Positions 8,542-18,217 are shown, counted from the first letter of the stretch. The stretch: DNA of 64,000 nt from Bacteroides intestinalis (GCF_902364365.1 NZ_CABJDN010000007.1:1-64000); one strand, 5' to 3'. The notes: generated from the letters alone by a model not told the origin. A program made the numbers and translations.

Positions 8542-10398
8542 ATGATGGACACTCATGACACTAATCTCCCCGAAAAGGCGGTAGAATTAGAAGAAGAAAA
8601 GAAAGCAGCCGAGGTTTCAGAGCCGGCTCTGACCGAAACTCCGGCTGAAGAAGCAACGCAGGAAGAAAAGGCGGTAGAAGCTGTACAGAAACCGAACAAG
8701 GAAGAAATCCTGACCAAGCTTAAAGAGCTTTCCGCGGATGTGGAAAATGCCGGCAAACAGGAAATAGATGGCCTGAAACAGGCTTTCTATAAGCTGCATA
8801 ATGCCGAACAGGAAGCGGCAAAGAAACTATTCATCGAAAACGGGGGAACAGCAGAGAATTTCATTCCGACAGCAGATGCTGTTGAAGAGGAATTCAAGAA
8901 CATCATGTCCGTCATTAAAGAGAAGAGAGGTGCATTGTCAGCCGAACAAGAAAAACTGAAAGAGCTGAACCTGCAAATCAAACTTTCCATAATCGAGGAA
9001 CTGAAAGAACTGGTAGAATCACCCGATGATGCCAACAAATCCTATACGGAATTCAAGAAGTTGCAACAACAGTGGAATGAAGTGAAACTGATTCCACAAG
9101 CTAAAGTCAACGAACTCTGGAAGAGCTACCAGCTCTATGTAGAGAAGTTCTATGACTTGCTGAAGCTGAACAATGAATTCCGCGAATATGACTTCAAGAA
9201 GAACCTGGAAATAAAAACACATCTATGCGAAGCAGCCGAAAAACTGGCAGAAGAACCGGATGTAGTATCGGCATTTCATCAGTTACAGAAGTTGCATCAG
9301 GAATTCCGCGATACGGGTCCCGTTGCCAAAGAATTGCGTGACGAGGTATGGAACCGCTTCAAAGCAGCTTCCACTGCCGTAAATCGTCGCCACCAGCAAC
9401 ACTTCGAAGCGTTGAAAGAAGTGGAGCAGCATAACCTCGACCAGAAAACAGTAATTTGCGAAATCATTGAAGCGATAGACTATAATGAGCTGACCAACTT
9501 TGCTGCCTGGGATAATAAGACACAGGAAATCATTGCTTTGCAAAACAAATGGAAAACCATCGGTTTTGCACCGCAAAAGATGAATATAAAGATATTCGAA
9601 CGTTTCCGTAAAGCATGTGACGAATTCTTCCGCAAAAAAGGAGATTTCTTTAAATCTCTGAAAGAAGGTATGAACGTGAATCTGGATAAGAAACGTGCCC
9701 TTTGCGAAAAAGCCGAAGCTCTGAAAGACAGTACCGACTGGAAGGCAACTGCTGACGAGCTAACCAAACTGCAGAAAGAATGGAAAACGATCGGTCCGGT
9801 AGCAAAGAAATATTCTGATGCAATATGGAAGCGCTTCATTTCGGCTTGCGACCACTTCTTTGAGCAAAAAAACAAGGCAACTTCTTCTCAACGTTCCGTT
9901 GAAGTAGATAACCTGAACAAGAAGAAAGAAATCATCGAAAAGCTAGGTGCTATTGATGAGAATATGGATACGAATGAAGCCACACAGTTGGTACGCGAAT
10001 TAATGAAGGAATGGAACAGCATCGGTCATGTGCCTTTCAAGGAAAAAGACCGTTTATACAAACAATACCACGGACAAGTGGATAAGTTGTTCGACCATTT
10101 CAACATCAGTGCTGCTAATAAGAAACTGAATAACTTCAAATCCAATATCAGCAATATCCAGGAAGGTAGTCCGCAGTCGCTCTACCGTGAACGTGAAAAA
10201 CTGGTACGTGCGGCAGATGCCATGAAGAACGAATTGCAGACATACGAGAATAATCTCGGTTTCCTGACAACTTCTTCTAAGAAAGGCAATAGCCTGCTGA
10301 CAGAATTGAATCGCAAAGTAGAAAAGCTGAAAGCAGATATTGAGTTGGTAAAACAGAAAATTAAAGTTATCGACGATTCTATTCGTAGCGCCGAATAA
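8542..10398 (+). CDS. DUF349 repeat protein
   Basis: A 618-residue, largely helical, charged protein. An acidic Glu/Ala-rich tail (residues 1-50) is followed by about five repeats of the DUF349 module, recognisable by LQ.EWK.IG and W.RF..A.D.FF motifs (for example at about 335-380, 405-445 and 480-520), and a C-terminal coiled coil. Stand-alone DUF349 proteins are common in Bacteroidota and have no assigned function. No signal peptide or membrane segment is present, so it should be cytosolic. ATG ATG gives two possible starts three bases apart. Confidence 0.85.
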   Translation: MMDTHDTNLPEKAVELEEEKKAAEVSEPALTETPAEEATQEEKAVEAVQKPNKEEILTKLKELSADVENAGKQEIDGLKQAFYKLHNAEQEAAKKLFIENGGTAENFIPTADAVEEEFKNIMSVIKEKRGALSAEQEKLKELNLQIKLSIIEELKELVESPDDANKSYTEFKKLQQQWNEVKLIPQAKVNELWKSYQLYVEKFYDLLKLNNEFREYDFKKNLEIKTHLCEAAEKLAEEPDVVSAFHQLQKLHQEFRDTGPVAKELRDEVWNRFKAASTAVNRRHQQHFEALKEVEQHNLDQKTVICEIIEAIDYNELTNFAAWDNKTQEIIALQNKWKTIGFAPQKMNIKIFERFRKACDEFFRKKGDFFKSLKEGMNVNLDKKRALCEKAEALKDSTDWKATADELTKLQKEWKTIGPVAKKYSDAIWKRFISACDHFFEQKNKATSSQRSVEVDNLNKKKEIIEKLGAIDENMDTNEATQLVRELMKEWNSIGHVPFKEKDRLYKQYHGQVDKLFDHFNISAANKKLNNFKSNISNIQEGSPQSLYREREKLVRAADAMKNELQTYENNLGFLTTSSKKGNSLLTELNRKVEKLKADIELVKQKIKVIDDSIRSAE

Positions 10399-10414
10399 TT
10401 GAAACCCACATACA

Positions 10415-10456
10415 AATAGAGGCTGTGTTAGCAATTAACACAGCCTCTATTGTTTT
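10415..10456. terminator. Bidirectional terminator
   Basis: A perfect 16-bp stem (10415-10430 with 10436-10451) and a 5-base loop separate the convergent DUF349 gene and the AICAR transformylase-like gene. A/T-rich flanks on both sides suit termination in both directions. Confidence 0.9.
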
Positions 10457-10474
10457 ATCTATATTCAGGTTCTA

Positions 10475-11653
10475 TTAATGATGGAACAAACGGATACCAG
10501 TGAACGCCATAGCAATCCCATATTTATCACAGGTTTCAATTACATGGTCATCACGCACCGAACCACCTGCCTGGGCAATATACTCTACACCAGTCTTATG
10601 AGCACGCTCAATATTATCGCCAAATGGGAAAAAGGCATCTGAACCAAGGGATACTCCTCTCAGTGTATCCAGCCATTCACGTTTTTCTTCGCGAGTCAGC
10701 ACTTCCGGCTTCTCTGTAAAGAACTGTTGCCAAACGCCATCAGCCAGCACATCTTCATGGTCGTCACTGATATAAATATCAATTGTATTATCACGGTCGG
10801 CACGACGGATTTTCTCTACCCAAGGTAAGTTCAGTACTTTCGGGTGTTGACGAAGATACCAAATATCGGCTTTATTTCCGGCCAGACGAGTACAGTGGAT
10901 ACGACTTTGCTGCCCTGCCCCGATACCGATTGCCTGCCCATCCTTCACATAACATACGGAATTGGACTGTGTATACTTTAAAGTAATAAGAGCGATCATC
11001 AAATCACGCTTTGCAGCATCCGGAAAACTTTTGTTTTGAGTAGGAATATTAGCAAACAGCTCATCACCATTCAGCTTTATTTCATTACGGCCCTGTTCAA
11101 AGGTAATTCCAAACACATCTTTGCGCTCAATCGGTGCCGGTCTATAATTCGGATCGATTTTAATTACATTATAAGTACCTTTACGCTTATTTTTCAGGAT
11201 TTCGAGCGCCTCATCCGTATATCCCGGAGCAATAACACCGTCTGATACTTCCCGATTAATAAAACGGGCGGTTGCTGCATCACAAACATCACTTAAAGCG
11301 ATGAAATCGCCATAAGACGACATACGGTCAGCACCACGGGCACGTACATATGCATTAGCCAACGGAGAAAGCGGCAGATCATCTGCGAAATAGATCTTTT
11401 TCATGATCTCATCCAATTCCAAGCCAATAGCTGCACCTGCAGGACTCACATGTTTGAATGAAGTCGCCGCCGGCATACCGGTAGCTTCTTTCAGTTCTTT
11501 CACCAACTGCCATCCATTTAAGGCATCCATAAAATTAATATATCCCGGACGTCCATTCAGGACTTCAATAGGCAGTTCACCCTCCTGCATAAAAATGCGG
11601 GCCGGCTTCTGATTAGGGTTACAGCCATACTTGAGTTCTAACTCTTTTGCCAT
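10475..11653 (-). CDS. Stand-alone AICAR transformylase (PurH C-terminal-domain homologue)
   Basis: A 392-residue protein corresponding to the AICAR formyltransferase half of PurH, which uses 10-formyl-THF to formylate AICAR in purine synthesis. The catalytic Lys-His pair is intact (FKHVSPAG, K67 H68), as are the SNSVCYVKDGQAIGIGAGQQSR segment and the C-terminal RDDHVIE region. The IMP cyclohydrolase domain that precedes this half in bifunctional PurH (usually just over 500 residues) is absent and the gene has its own normal start, so this is not a truncation artefact. It is divergent from a GMP synthetase-like gene across a repeat array. Whether the organism also has a full PurH cannot be seen here. 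Confidence 0.88.
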   Translation of the reverse strand: MAKELELKYGCNPNQKPARIFMQEGELPIEVLNGRPGYINFMDALNGWQLVKELKEATGMPAATSFKHVSPAGAAIGLELDEIMKKIYFADDLPLSPLANAYVRARGADRMSSYGDFIALSDVCDAATARFINREVSDGVIAPGYTDEALEILKNKRKGTYNVIKIDPNYRPAPIERKDVFGITFEQGRNEIKLNGDELFANIPTQNKSFPDAAKRDLMIALITLKYTQSNSVCYVKDGQAIGIGAGQQSRIHCTRLAGNKADIWYLRQHPKVLNLPWVEKIRRADRDNTIDIYISDDHEDVLADGVWQQFFTEKPEVLTREEKREWLDTLRGVSLGSDAFFPFGDNIERAHKTGVEYIAQAGGSVRDDHVIETCDKYGIAMAFTGIRLFHH

Positions 11654-11681
11654 AGTTTTAATTATTTGAATAGAATTGCCG

Positions 11682-11689
11682 CAAAATTA
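11682..11689 (-). promoter_or_regulatory. -7 element for the AICAR transformylase-like gene
   Basis: TAATTTTG on the minus strand matches TAnnTTTG 29 bp before the start codon; no -33 TTTG is seen at 19-21 bp. Confidence 0.45.
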
Positions 11690-11805
11690 CTAAATATAAA
11701 GCAAAATCAATCATTATAAATCCACAACAACGCGGATAAGCATGCAGTTGCTTCCTTTCATGGAAATTCCGTTTCCCCAAATGATAACTTTGTTAACCTC
11801 ACACG

Positions 11806-11931
11806 GTAACTCCATTTACACGCCGGGGTAAAAGCCGTTACATACCGATGTAAAGCCCGTTACATGCTGGGGTAAAGGCCGTTACATACGGCAGTAAATG
11901 CTTTTACATCTTGCAGTAAATCATTGGTAAA
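11806..11931. repeat. 22-bp-period dyad array (GTAA-N6-TTAC)n
   Basis: GTAA occurs at 11806, 11828, 11850, 11872, 11894 and 11916, exactly 22 bp apart. In the first five units TTAC begins exactly 10 bp after each GTAA, giving five GTAA-N6-TTAC dyads; the sixth unit is degenerate. The array sits in the 552-bp space between two divergent purine genes, about 150 bp from one start and 275 bp from the other. The rest of this space shows only A/T-rich sequence, a TTATCAACA nonamer at 11945-11953 and a -7 element. Confidence 0.9.
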
Positions 11932-12133
11932 TGCTATCAATTGATTATCAACAAGCTAACAAAAAAAATAGTCATTAGCAATCTTTACCTCATCCCCGTG
12001 CTGGTCACTTCATTAGCATTCCCTAAGAGATTAGTTCCGCCAATGGGTTCATAATTATCGTTGTATGCAAAAAAATGCGGTTCTGTTCTGAAAGTTTGGA
12101 GAATCAATACATTATAGTCTCTCTGAAAATCTT

Positions 12134-12141
12134 TATCTTTG
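12134..12141 (+). promoter_or_regulatory. -7 element for the GMP synthetase-like gene
   Basis: TATCTTTG matches TAnnTTTG, 64 bp before the start codon. No TTTG lies at the usual distance upstream. Confidence 0.45.
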
Positions 12142-12205
12142 CAAACCGTTTGAAAACAAAAGTGAATAATTAACGATACAATAACTTAAAAATAACCAGA
12201 ATCAG

Positions 12206-13513
12206 ATGAAGCAGGACATGATTGTTATCCTTGACTTGGGTAGTCATGAAAATACGGTATTGGCTCGCGCCATCCGTGCGTTAGGTGTATACAGTGAGAT
12301 CTACCCTCATGATATAACCGTTGAAGAACTGAAGAAATTACCCAACGTAAAGGGTATTATTATTAATGGTGGACCATGTAACATAGTAGACGGCGTTGCT
12401 ATCGATGTAAATCCGTCCATCTATGAGGCAGGAATCCCTGTGATAGCTGCCGGTCACGACAAAGCAACTTGTGCAGTGAAACTGCCACAGTTCACGGATG
12501 ATATCGAAGCCATCAAAGCAGCAGTTAAGCCTTTCGTTTTCGAAACTTGCAAGGCTGAAGCTAATTGGAACATGACCAACTTTGTGAACGACCAGGTTGA
12601 ATTGGTACGTCGTCAGGTAGGCAACAGAAAAGTATTGCTGGCTCTTTCCGGTGGCGTCGACAGTTCCGTAGTAGCAGCCCTCTTACTGAAAGCAATTGGT
12701 GACAACCTGGTATGCGTACATGTAAATCATGGTCTGATGCGTAAAGGTGAGTCCGAAGATGTAGTAGAAATGTTCGGTAACCAACTGAAAGCAAACCTCA
12801 TTTATGTAGATGCTACCGAGCGTTTCCTTACTAAACTGGAAGGTGTGGAAGATCCCGAACAGAAACGTAAGATTATCGGCGGAGAGTTTATCCGCGTATT
12901 CGAAGAAGAAGCACGCAAACTGGACGGAATCGACTTCTTAGGTCAGGGAACTATCTACCCCGACATCGTAGAAAGCGGAACAAAAACAGCCAAGATGGTG
13001 AAATCTCACCACAATGTAGGCGGTCTGCCGGAGGATCTTCAGTTCGAACTTGTAGAACCACTTCGCCAGCTTTTCAAAGACGAAGTACGTGCTTGTGGTG
13101 TCGAACTGGGCTTGCCTTATGAAATGGTTTATCGCCAACCGTTCCCTGGTCCCGGTCTGGGTGTTCGTTGCCTGGGCGCTATCACACGCGATCGTCTGGA
13201 GGCTGTACGCGAGTCCGACGCTATCTTGCGTGAAGAGTTCAGAATTGCCGGATTGGATAAGAAAGTATGGCAATATTTTACCGTGGTACCTGACTTCAAG
13301 TCAGTTGGTGTGCGCAACAATGCCCGTTCTTTCGAATGGCCGGTTATCATCCGCGCCGTCAATACAATTGACGCAATGACCGCTACTATCGAACCGGTAG
13401 AATGGCCTATCCTCATGAAAATCACAGATCGTATCCTGAAAGAAGTAAAACATGTGAATCGTGTTTGCTATGATATGTCCCCGAAACCCAATGCTACCAT
13501 AGAGTGGGAATAA
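12206..13513 (+). CDS. GMP synthetase with a reduced, non-catalytic amidotransferase domain
   Basis: A 435-residue GuaA relative. The ATP-pyrophosphatase domain is complete: P-loop SGGVDSS at 148-154, then GQGTIYPDIVESG, the dimerisation domain and the usual C-terminal PNATIEWE. The N-terminal class I glutamine amidotransferase domain is only about 115 residues instead of about 195. Its beginning is recognisable (ILDLGS, GIIINGGP), but the position of the nucleophile motif GVCYG reads AAGHDK and the segment carrying the catalytic His and Glu (HPE motif) is deleted. Glutamine hydrolysis is therefore not expected; ammonia-dependent XMP amination, a separate glutaminase partner, or another adenylating role are possible. 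The reading frame is clean, so it is not a decaying gene. Confidence 0.88.
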   Translation: MKQDMIVILDLGSHENTVLARAIRALGVYSEIYPHDITVEELKKLPNVKGIIINGGPCNIVDGVAIDVNPSIYEAGIPVIAAGHDKATCAVKLPQFTDDIEAIKAAVKPFVFETCKAEANWNMTNFVNDQVELVRRQVGNRKVLLALSGGVDSSVVAALLLKAIGDNLVCVHVNHGLMRKGESEDVVEMFGNQLKANLIYVDATERFLTKLEGVEDPEQKRKIIGGEFIRVFEEEARKLDGIDFLGQGTIYPDIVESGTKTAKMVKSHHNVGGLPEDLQFELVEPLRQLFKDEVRACGVELGLPYEMVYRQPFPGPGLGVRCLGAITRDRLEAVRESDAILREEFRIAGLDKKVWQYFTVVPDFKSVGVRNNARSFEWPVIIRAVNTIDAMTATIEPVEWPILMKITDRILKEVKHVNRVCYDMSPKPNATIEWE

Positions 13514-13537
13514 AAAAACTTTTTAGATGATAAATTG

Positions 13538-13575
13538 ATAGCCTCAGCTTCTTGTAAGTTGGGGCTATTTTTATA
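13538..13575 (+). terminator. Terminator of the GMP synthetase-like gene
   Basis: A 13-bp stem with two G-T pairs (13538-13550 with 13556-13568), loop CTTGT, then a T-rich tail. Confidence 0.85.
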
Positions 13576-13635
13576 TTTTTAGGGGAGAGAAATAAAAAAA
13601 AGCTGCGAACTTATTATATTCACAGCTTTTCTTCG

Positions 13636-13706
13636 TTGGGCTACCTGGATTCGAACCAGGAATGACAGGACCAGAATCTGTAGTGTTACCATTACACCAT
13701 AGCCCA
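13636..13706 (-). tRNA. tRNA-Gln (anticodon CUG)
   Basis: A 71-base cloverleaf including discriminator A. The acceptor stem is TGGGCTA/TAGCCCA, the T arm is CCTGG-TTCGAAT-CCAGG, and the D loop reads AATGGTAA. The anticodon loop is TTCTGGT, giving CTG, which reads CAG (Gln). The pair closing the anticodon stem appears to be A-C rather than A-U (31-39), while the other four stem pairs are canonical. CCA is not encoded. Confidence 0.95.
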
Positions 13707-13889
13707 ATAACAGGTCGTTCCCGTTTTGCGGTTGCAAAGATACAAAGAATTTGATAATCCAAAACAATTTCGCATATTTTTTTCTCTAAATTCTGCTAAG
13801 ATGCCGTATGCCAAAGAAATATATACCTAAAAAAAATCAAAAATTAAAAGACTTTTCCTCTTTTAGGTGTTTCATACAAGAATTCAGCG

Positions 13890-13897
13890 TATATTTG
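13890..13897 (+). promoter_or_regulatory. -7 element for rsfS-ftsH-cdsA
   Basis: TATATTTG matches TAnnTTTG, 27 bp before the rsfS start. Confidence 0.5.
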
Positions 13898-13924
13898 TCA
13901 ACTGTTTAATTTTAATAATAAGTA

Positions 13925-14284
13925 ATGAACGAAACAAAGAAACTCATTCAACAAATAACCGAAGGTATACAAGATAAAAAAGGAAAAAATATAGTTATAG
14001 CAGATCTTTCTAAAATTGGCGATACTATCTGCAATTATCTCGTCATTTGCCAGGGAAACTCCCCAAGCCAGGTGACCGCCATTGTAGAATCCGTAAGAGA
14101 ATTTACACGCAAAGGTGCCAACAGTAAACCATTTGCGATAGACGGGTTACGCAATGCCGAATGGGTAGCAATGGACTACTCTGACATACTGGTACACGTT
14201 TTTCTGCCCGAAACGAGAGACTTCTACAACCTGGAGCATCTCTGGGCCGACGCCAAATTAACCAAAATACCTGATATTGATTAA
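13925..14284 (+). CDS. rsfS: Ribosome silencing factor RsfS
   Basis: A 119-residue protein of the Iojap/DUF143 family. RsfS binds ribosomal protein L14 on the large subunit and blocks subunit joining when nutrients are short. Seen: the central DY/Y..D..VHVF segment (about residues 78-90), GLRNAEWVAMDYSDILVH and the C-terminal YNLEHLW.DA motif. It is the first gene of a tight operon; ftsH follows after 8 bases. Confidence 0.95.
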   Translation: MNETKKLIQQITEGIQDKKGKNIVIADLSKIGDTICNYLVICQGNSPSQVTAIVESVREFTRKGANSKPFAIDGLRNAEWVAMDYSDILVHVFLPETRDFYNLEHLWADAKLTKIPDID

Positions 14285-14292
14285 TAAGCCCT

Positions 14293-16386
14293 ATGGACAA
14301 TAATAATAACGCTAACAAAAAGCCCAATAAGGTTAATATGCCCAAGTTCAACCTGAACTGGCTGTATATGATCATAGCCATGATGCTTCTGGGCTTGTAC
14401 CTGACCAACGAGAATAGTACAGGTACGAAAAACATATCTTATGACGAATTCCAGCAATATGTACGCAACGGTTATATGAGTAAAATCATCGGTTACGATG
14501 ATAACTCGGTAGAAGCGTATATTAAGCCGCAATATGTGAAGAATGTATTCCAGGCAGACTCCAGCCGGGTAGGTAAGAATCCGATGATTACTACCGAGGC
14601 CCCCTCTCGTGAGAGTCTGGGAGATTTTCTGCAAAAGGAAAGAGACGAACAGCATTTCGACGGTTCCATCAATTACGAAAAGAAGCGGAACTACTTCGGT
14701 GTAGTGCTGTGGCAGATTCTGCCTATTGCTTTCCTTATTGGTTTCTGGATTTTCATGTCACGCCGCCTGAGCGGTGGTGGCGGTGGCGGCGGTGGCGGCA
14801 TATTCAATGTCGGTAAGTCACGTGCCCAACTGTTTGAAAAAGGAACTCCTGTGAAAGTTACTTTCAAGGATGTAGCAGGACTTGCCGAAGCCAAACAAGA
14901 AGTAGAAGAAATTGTAGAGTTCCTGAAAGAACCGCAGAAATATACAGACCTGGGTGGTAAGATTCCCAAAGGTGCGCTGCTTGTAGGCCCTCCGGGAACA
15001 GGTAAAACCCTGCTTGCCAAAGCTGTGGCAGGTGAAGCCAATGTACCGTTCTTCTCACTGGCCGGCTCCGACTTCGTAGAAATGTTTGTCGGTGTAGGTG
15101 CATCCCGTGTGCGCGACTTATTCCGTCAGGCAAAGGAAAAAGCACCCTGTATCGTGTTTATCGACGAAATCGATGCCGTAGGACGTGCTCGTGCCAAAGC
15201 TGCCGCAATGGGTGGTAACGACGAACGCGAAAACACTTTGAACCAGTTATTAACTGAAATGGACGGTTTCGGTTCCAACAGTGGTGTAATCATCCTGGCT
15301 GCTACCAACCGTGTAGACGTACTGGACAAAGCTTTGCTGCGTGCCGGACGTTTTGACCGTCAGATACATGTAGACCTCCCCGACCTCAACGAACGTAAAG
15401 AAGTATTCGGTGTACACTTGCGTCCTATCAAAATAGATAATACGGTAGATGTAGACTTGCTGGCACGCCAGACTCCGGGCTTCTCCGGTGCTGATATCGC
15501 CAACGTCTGCAACGAAGCAGCACTTATCGCTGCCCGTCACGGCAAGAAATTCGTAGGTAAGCAAGATTTCCTCGATGCCGTAGACCGTATCGTAGGTGGT
15601 TTGGAAAAGAAAACGAAAATTACCACTGAGGCAGAACGCCGTTCCATTGCTATCCATGAGGCGGGACATGCTTCCATCTCCTGGTTATTAGAATATGCCA
15701 ATCCACTGATCAAGGTAACCATCGTTCCGCGTGGACGTGCATTGGGTGCTGCCTGGTATCTACCTGAAGAACGCCAGATCACCACCAAAGAACAAATGCT
15801 TGATGAAATGTGTGCCACACTGGGTGGTCGTGCTGCCGAGGACTTATTCCTGGGACGTATTTCAACCGGCGCCATGAACGACTTGGAGCGTGTGACGAAG
15901 CAGGCTTTCGGTATGATCGCTTACCTCGGTATGAGCGAGAAACTACCTAACCTTTGTTATTACAATAACGAAGAATATTCTTTCAATCGTCCGTACAGTG
16001 AAAAGACTGCCGAACTGATTGACGAGGAAGTTAAGAACATGGTGAACGAACAGTACGAGCGTGCCAAGAAGATACTCTCCGATCATAAGGACGGACACCA
16101 GAGACTGTCACAGTTACTGATAGACAGAGAAGTGATCTTCGCAGAAGATGTGGAAGAAATCTTTGGAAAACGCCCCTGGGCTTCCCGTTCTGAGGAAATC
16201 AGTGCCAATAAGATATCAGAAGACTTGAAGAAAGCTGAAGAAGCAGCTGCGAAAGAAGCTGCGAAGAGCGAAAAAGAAGTAAAAGAGGAAGAGGAAAACA
16301 ATGTTGAAAGCGGAAAAGAAACCGGTAATACAAAGGTTTCCGCAGAAGGAACCAAAGTTTCTGTAGAGCGACCCGCAAAAGAATAA
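14293..16386 (+). CDS. ftsH: Membrane-anchored AAA+ zinc protease FtsH
   Basis: A 697-residue inner-membrane quality-control protease. Order: short cytosolic tail, membrane helix (about 22-38), periplasmic FtsH_ext domain, second helix (about 137-155), a tract of nine glycines, AAA+ domain with Walker A GPPGTGKT (232-239) and Walker [12 protein letters not shown], and an M41 domain with the zinc motif HEAGH (455-459). A charged Glu/Lys-rich tail of about 60 residues extends past the usual end. It lies between rsfS and cdsA. Confidence 0.98.
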   Translation: MDNNNNANKKPNKVNMPKFNLNWLYMIIAMMLLGLYLTNENSTGTKNISYDEFQQYVRNGYMSKIIGYDDNSVEAYIKPQYVKNVFQADSSRVGKNPMITTEAPSRESLGDFLQKERDEQHFDGSINYEKKRNYFGVVLWQILPIAFLIGFWIFMSRRLSGGGGGGGGGIFNVGKSRAQLFEKGTPVKVTFKDVAGLAEAKQEVEEIVEFLKEPQKYTDLGGKIPKGALLVGPPGTGKTLLAKAVAGEANVPFFSLAGSDFVEMFVGVGASRVRDLFRQAKEKAPCIVFIDEIDAVGRARAKAAAMGGNDERENTLNQLLTEMDGFGSNSGVIILAATNRVDVLDKALLRAGRFDRQIHVDLPDLNERKEVFGVHLRPIKIDNTVDVDLLARQTPGFSGADIANVCNEAALIAARHGKKFVGKQDFLDAVDRIVGGLEKKTKITTEAERRSIAIHEAGHASISWLLEYANPLIKVTIVPRGRALGAAWYLPEERQITTKEQMLDEMCATLGGRAAEDLFLGRISTGAMNDLERVTKQAFGMIAYLGMSEKLPNLCYYNNEEYSFNRPYSEKTAELIDEEVKNMVNEQYERAKKILSDHKDGHQRLSQLLIDREVIFAEDVEEIFGKRPWASRSEEISANKISEDLKKAEEAAAKEAAKSEKEVKEEEENNVESGKETGNTKVSAEGTKVSVERPAKE

Positions 16387-16408
16387 AGAACTAAAAAACG
16401 GAATTACC

Positions 16409-17248
16409 GTGAAAAGCAATTTCTTACAACGCGCCATCACAGGTGTGTTATTCGTAGTAGTATTGGTGGGCTGTATCCTATACAGCCCCCTTTCATTCGG
16501 TATCCTGTTCACCATTATCGGTGCACTGAGCGTACACGAATTTGGGCACCTGATAAACCAAAGCGGTGAAGTACAAATCAATAAGACGATCGCCGCCCTT
16601 GGAGGCGCTTATCTCTTCCTGGCCGTTATGGGTTTCTGCCAGTCAACCATCGGAGCGCAGGTATTCCTGCCTTATCTGGCATTACTGCTTTACCTGATGA
16701 TTACGGAACTTTATCTGAAAAAGAAGAATCCTATCGGCAATTGGGCTTTTTCTATGTTGAGTCAGTTATATGTGGCACTGCCGTTTGCATTACTCAATGT
16801 ATTGGCTTTCCAGTATAGCCCCACAGAAAGTAGTGTGACCTATAACCCTATCCTGCCGCTTTCTATCTTCGTATTTATATGGTTGAGCGATACAGGTGCT
16901 TACTGTGTAGGTTCCTTGATCGGCAAGCATCGCCTGTTCGAACGTATTTCCCCTAAAAAATCCTGGGAAGGAAGCATCGGTGGCGGTGTATTCTCTATAG
17001 CCTCTTCATTTGTATTTGCACACTACTTCCCATTCATGCCTGTTTGGCAATGGGCAGGACTGGCATTGATCGTTGTTATATTCGGCACATGGGGAGACCT
17101 GACAGAATCACTGATGAAACGCCAGTTAGGTATTAAAGACTCGGGACATATCCTGCCCGGACACGGAGGAATGCTCGACCGCTTCGATAGCGCTTTGCTG
17201 GCAATCCCCGCGGCAGTGGTCTACCTCTATGTCTTGACCTTATTATAA
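16409..17248 (+). CDS. cdsA: Phosphatidate cytidylyltransferase
   Basis: A 279-residue multi-pass inner-membrane enzyme that makes CDP-diacylglycerol from phosphatidate and CTP for phospholipid synthesis. The family signature is near the C-terminus: SPKKSWEGSIGG (about 190-201) and DSGHILPGHGGMLDRFDS (about 245-262). The start codon is GTG, 22 bases after ftsH; no better ATG is nearby. Confidence 0.96.
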   Translation: MKSNFLQRAITGVLFVVVLVGCILYSPLSFGILFTIIGALSVHEFGHLINQSGEVQINKTIAALGGAYLFLAVMGFCQSTIGAQVFLPYLALLLYLMITELYLKKKNPIGNWAFSMLSQLYVALPFALLNVLAFQYSPTESSVTYNPILPLSIFVFIWLSDTGAYCVGSLIGKHRLFERISPKKSWEGSIGGGVFSIASSFVFAHYFPFMPVWQWAGLALIVVIFGTWGDLTESLMKRQLGIKDSGHILPGHGGMLDRFDSALLAIPAAVVYLYVLTLL

Positions 17249-17256
17249 AATAAAAA

Positions 17257-17286
17257 AAGCCGGAGGAATTCACATTCACCCGGCTT
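17257..17286. terminator. Bidirectional terminator between cdsA and the NigD-like gene
   Basis: A 7-bp stem AAGCCGG/CCGGCTT with a 16-base loop and A-rich flank lies between two convergent genes. Confidence 0.65.
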
Positions 17287-17304
17287 CACACAAAACACTT
17301 TACT

Positions 17305-18054
17305 CTACTTCAATTGCATCTTTGAGAAATCTAAGTTCGAAGCTTCTTCAGCATTATTTGATTGTTTTTCAAATACTATTTCTACTTCTTCATTCACTTC
17401 CGAATTAAGTTTCAGCTTGATACCCTTCATCTCAGGAGTCAATACTTCTTTCAGATTGAAAGATACTAATCCGGCAGCACGGCGTCCACTTACATCACCG
17501 TAGTTATTATAGCGAAGTTCGAGGTGGAGATATCCGTCATCTTCACTCACAGCATCTTCTGTAGCTCCAGCAGGTTGTACCAGACTGATACGATGTTTCG
17601 TATCCGGGTCCTTCGGCAAGTTCTGCATAAAGACAATATTCATATAACCACCGCTGACCGTCAGGTCTCCCTTATAAATCAGTACCGGATCGTTACCATA
17701 TTCTTCCTCATTCTCAGCAGTCAACGACTCCACTACTTTCGTCAGGGCATGCTCAAGACGCAAGATCTTCACAGCATGGTCATATCCTTCATAATTATCA
17801 TAAATAGGATTGAACACCGTAACCACACGTTGTCCGTCTACCGGCTGATACCAACCCATATCCGTATTGATGGGCCAAAGCGTTCCCCAAGTATCACTCT
17901 CCATATAGAAAGTATTCCCCTTTACACGTATAGTAGCCCAGTTCGGATAAGAAAAGTCCCCGATTGAGTATCCGCTGTCGAGATCATCGCATGACTGCAA
18001 GGCAGGTAGCACCGCCAGGCACATCATCATAAATAACCAATGTAATTTCTTCAT
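17305..18054 (-). CDS. NigD-like lipoprotein
   Basis: A 249-residue exported lipoprotein with signal peptide and lipobox (LQSC, Cys about 22). The fold pattern (WATI.V.GNTFYME.D.WGTLWP, then GQRVVTVFNPI and a C-terminal Ig-like half with LELRYN) matches the NigD-like family of Bacteroidota, named after a protein encoded with nigrescin in Prevotella. Molecular role is not established. It stands alone, convergent with cdsA. Confidence 0.8.
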   Translation of the reverse strand: MKKLHWLFMMMCLAVLPALQSCDDLDSGYSIGDFSYPNWATIRVKGNTFYMESDTWGTLWPINTDMGWYQPVDGQRVVTVFNPIYDNYEGYDHAVKILRLEHALTKVVESLTAENEEEYGNDPVLIYKGDLTVSGGYMNIVFMQNLPKDPDTKHRISLVQPAGATEDAVSEDDGYLHLELRYNNYGDVSGRRAAGLVSFNLKEVLTPEMKGIKLKLNSEVNEEVEIVFEKQSNNAEEASNLDFSKMQLK

Positions 18055-18129
18055 AATTAAAGTCCTCTTGTTTGTTACCGTAATAATTGTTAATTCATAA
18101 AATATCGCATGTTCTGACTATAAAATACG

Positions 18130-18157
18130 AAAGCCGGGCTATTACTGCACCGGCTTT
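18130..18157 (-). terminator. Probable terminator of surE-lpxB
   Basis: An 8-bp perfect stem AAAGCCGG/CCGGCTTT with a 12-base loop lies about 60 bp beyond the lpxB stop codon; the minus-strand flank is CGTATTTTATAG. Confidence 0.55.
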
Positions 18158-18217
18158 ATCACTTTTAACAATTTTATGGTCTTTTGAAACCAAAGAGGTT
18201 TCATTATGTAAGAAGAA

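Noticed and set aside
11654..12205. Purine riboswitch between the two purine genes
   Set aside because: I could not find the three-way junction with the conserved loop motifs; the repeated dyads do not form such a fold.
13571..13767. Two small overlapping minus-strand open frames
   Set aside because: They run through the tRNA-Gln gene and its flanks and have no coding features.
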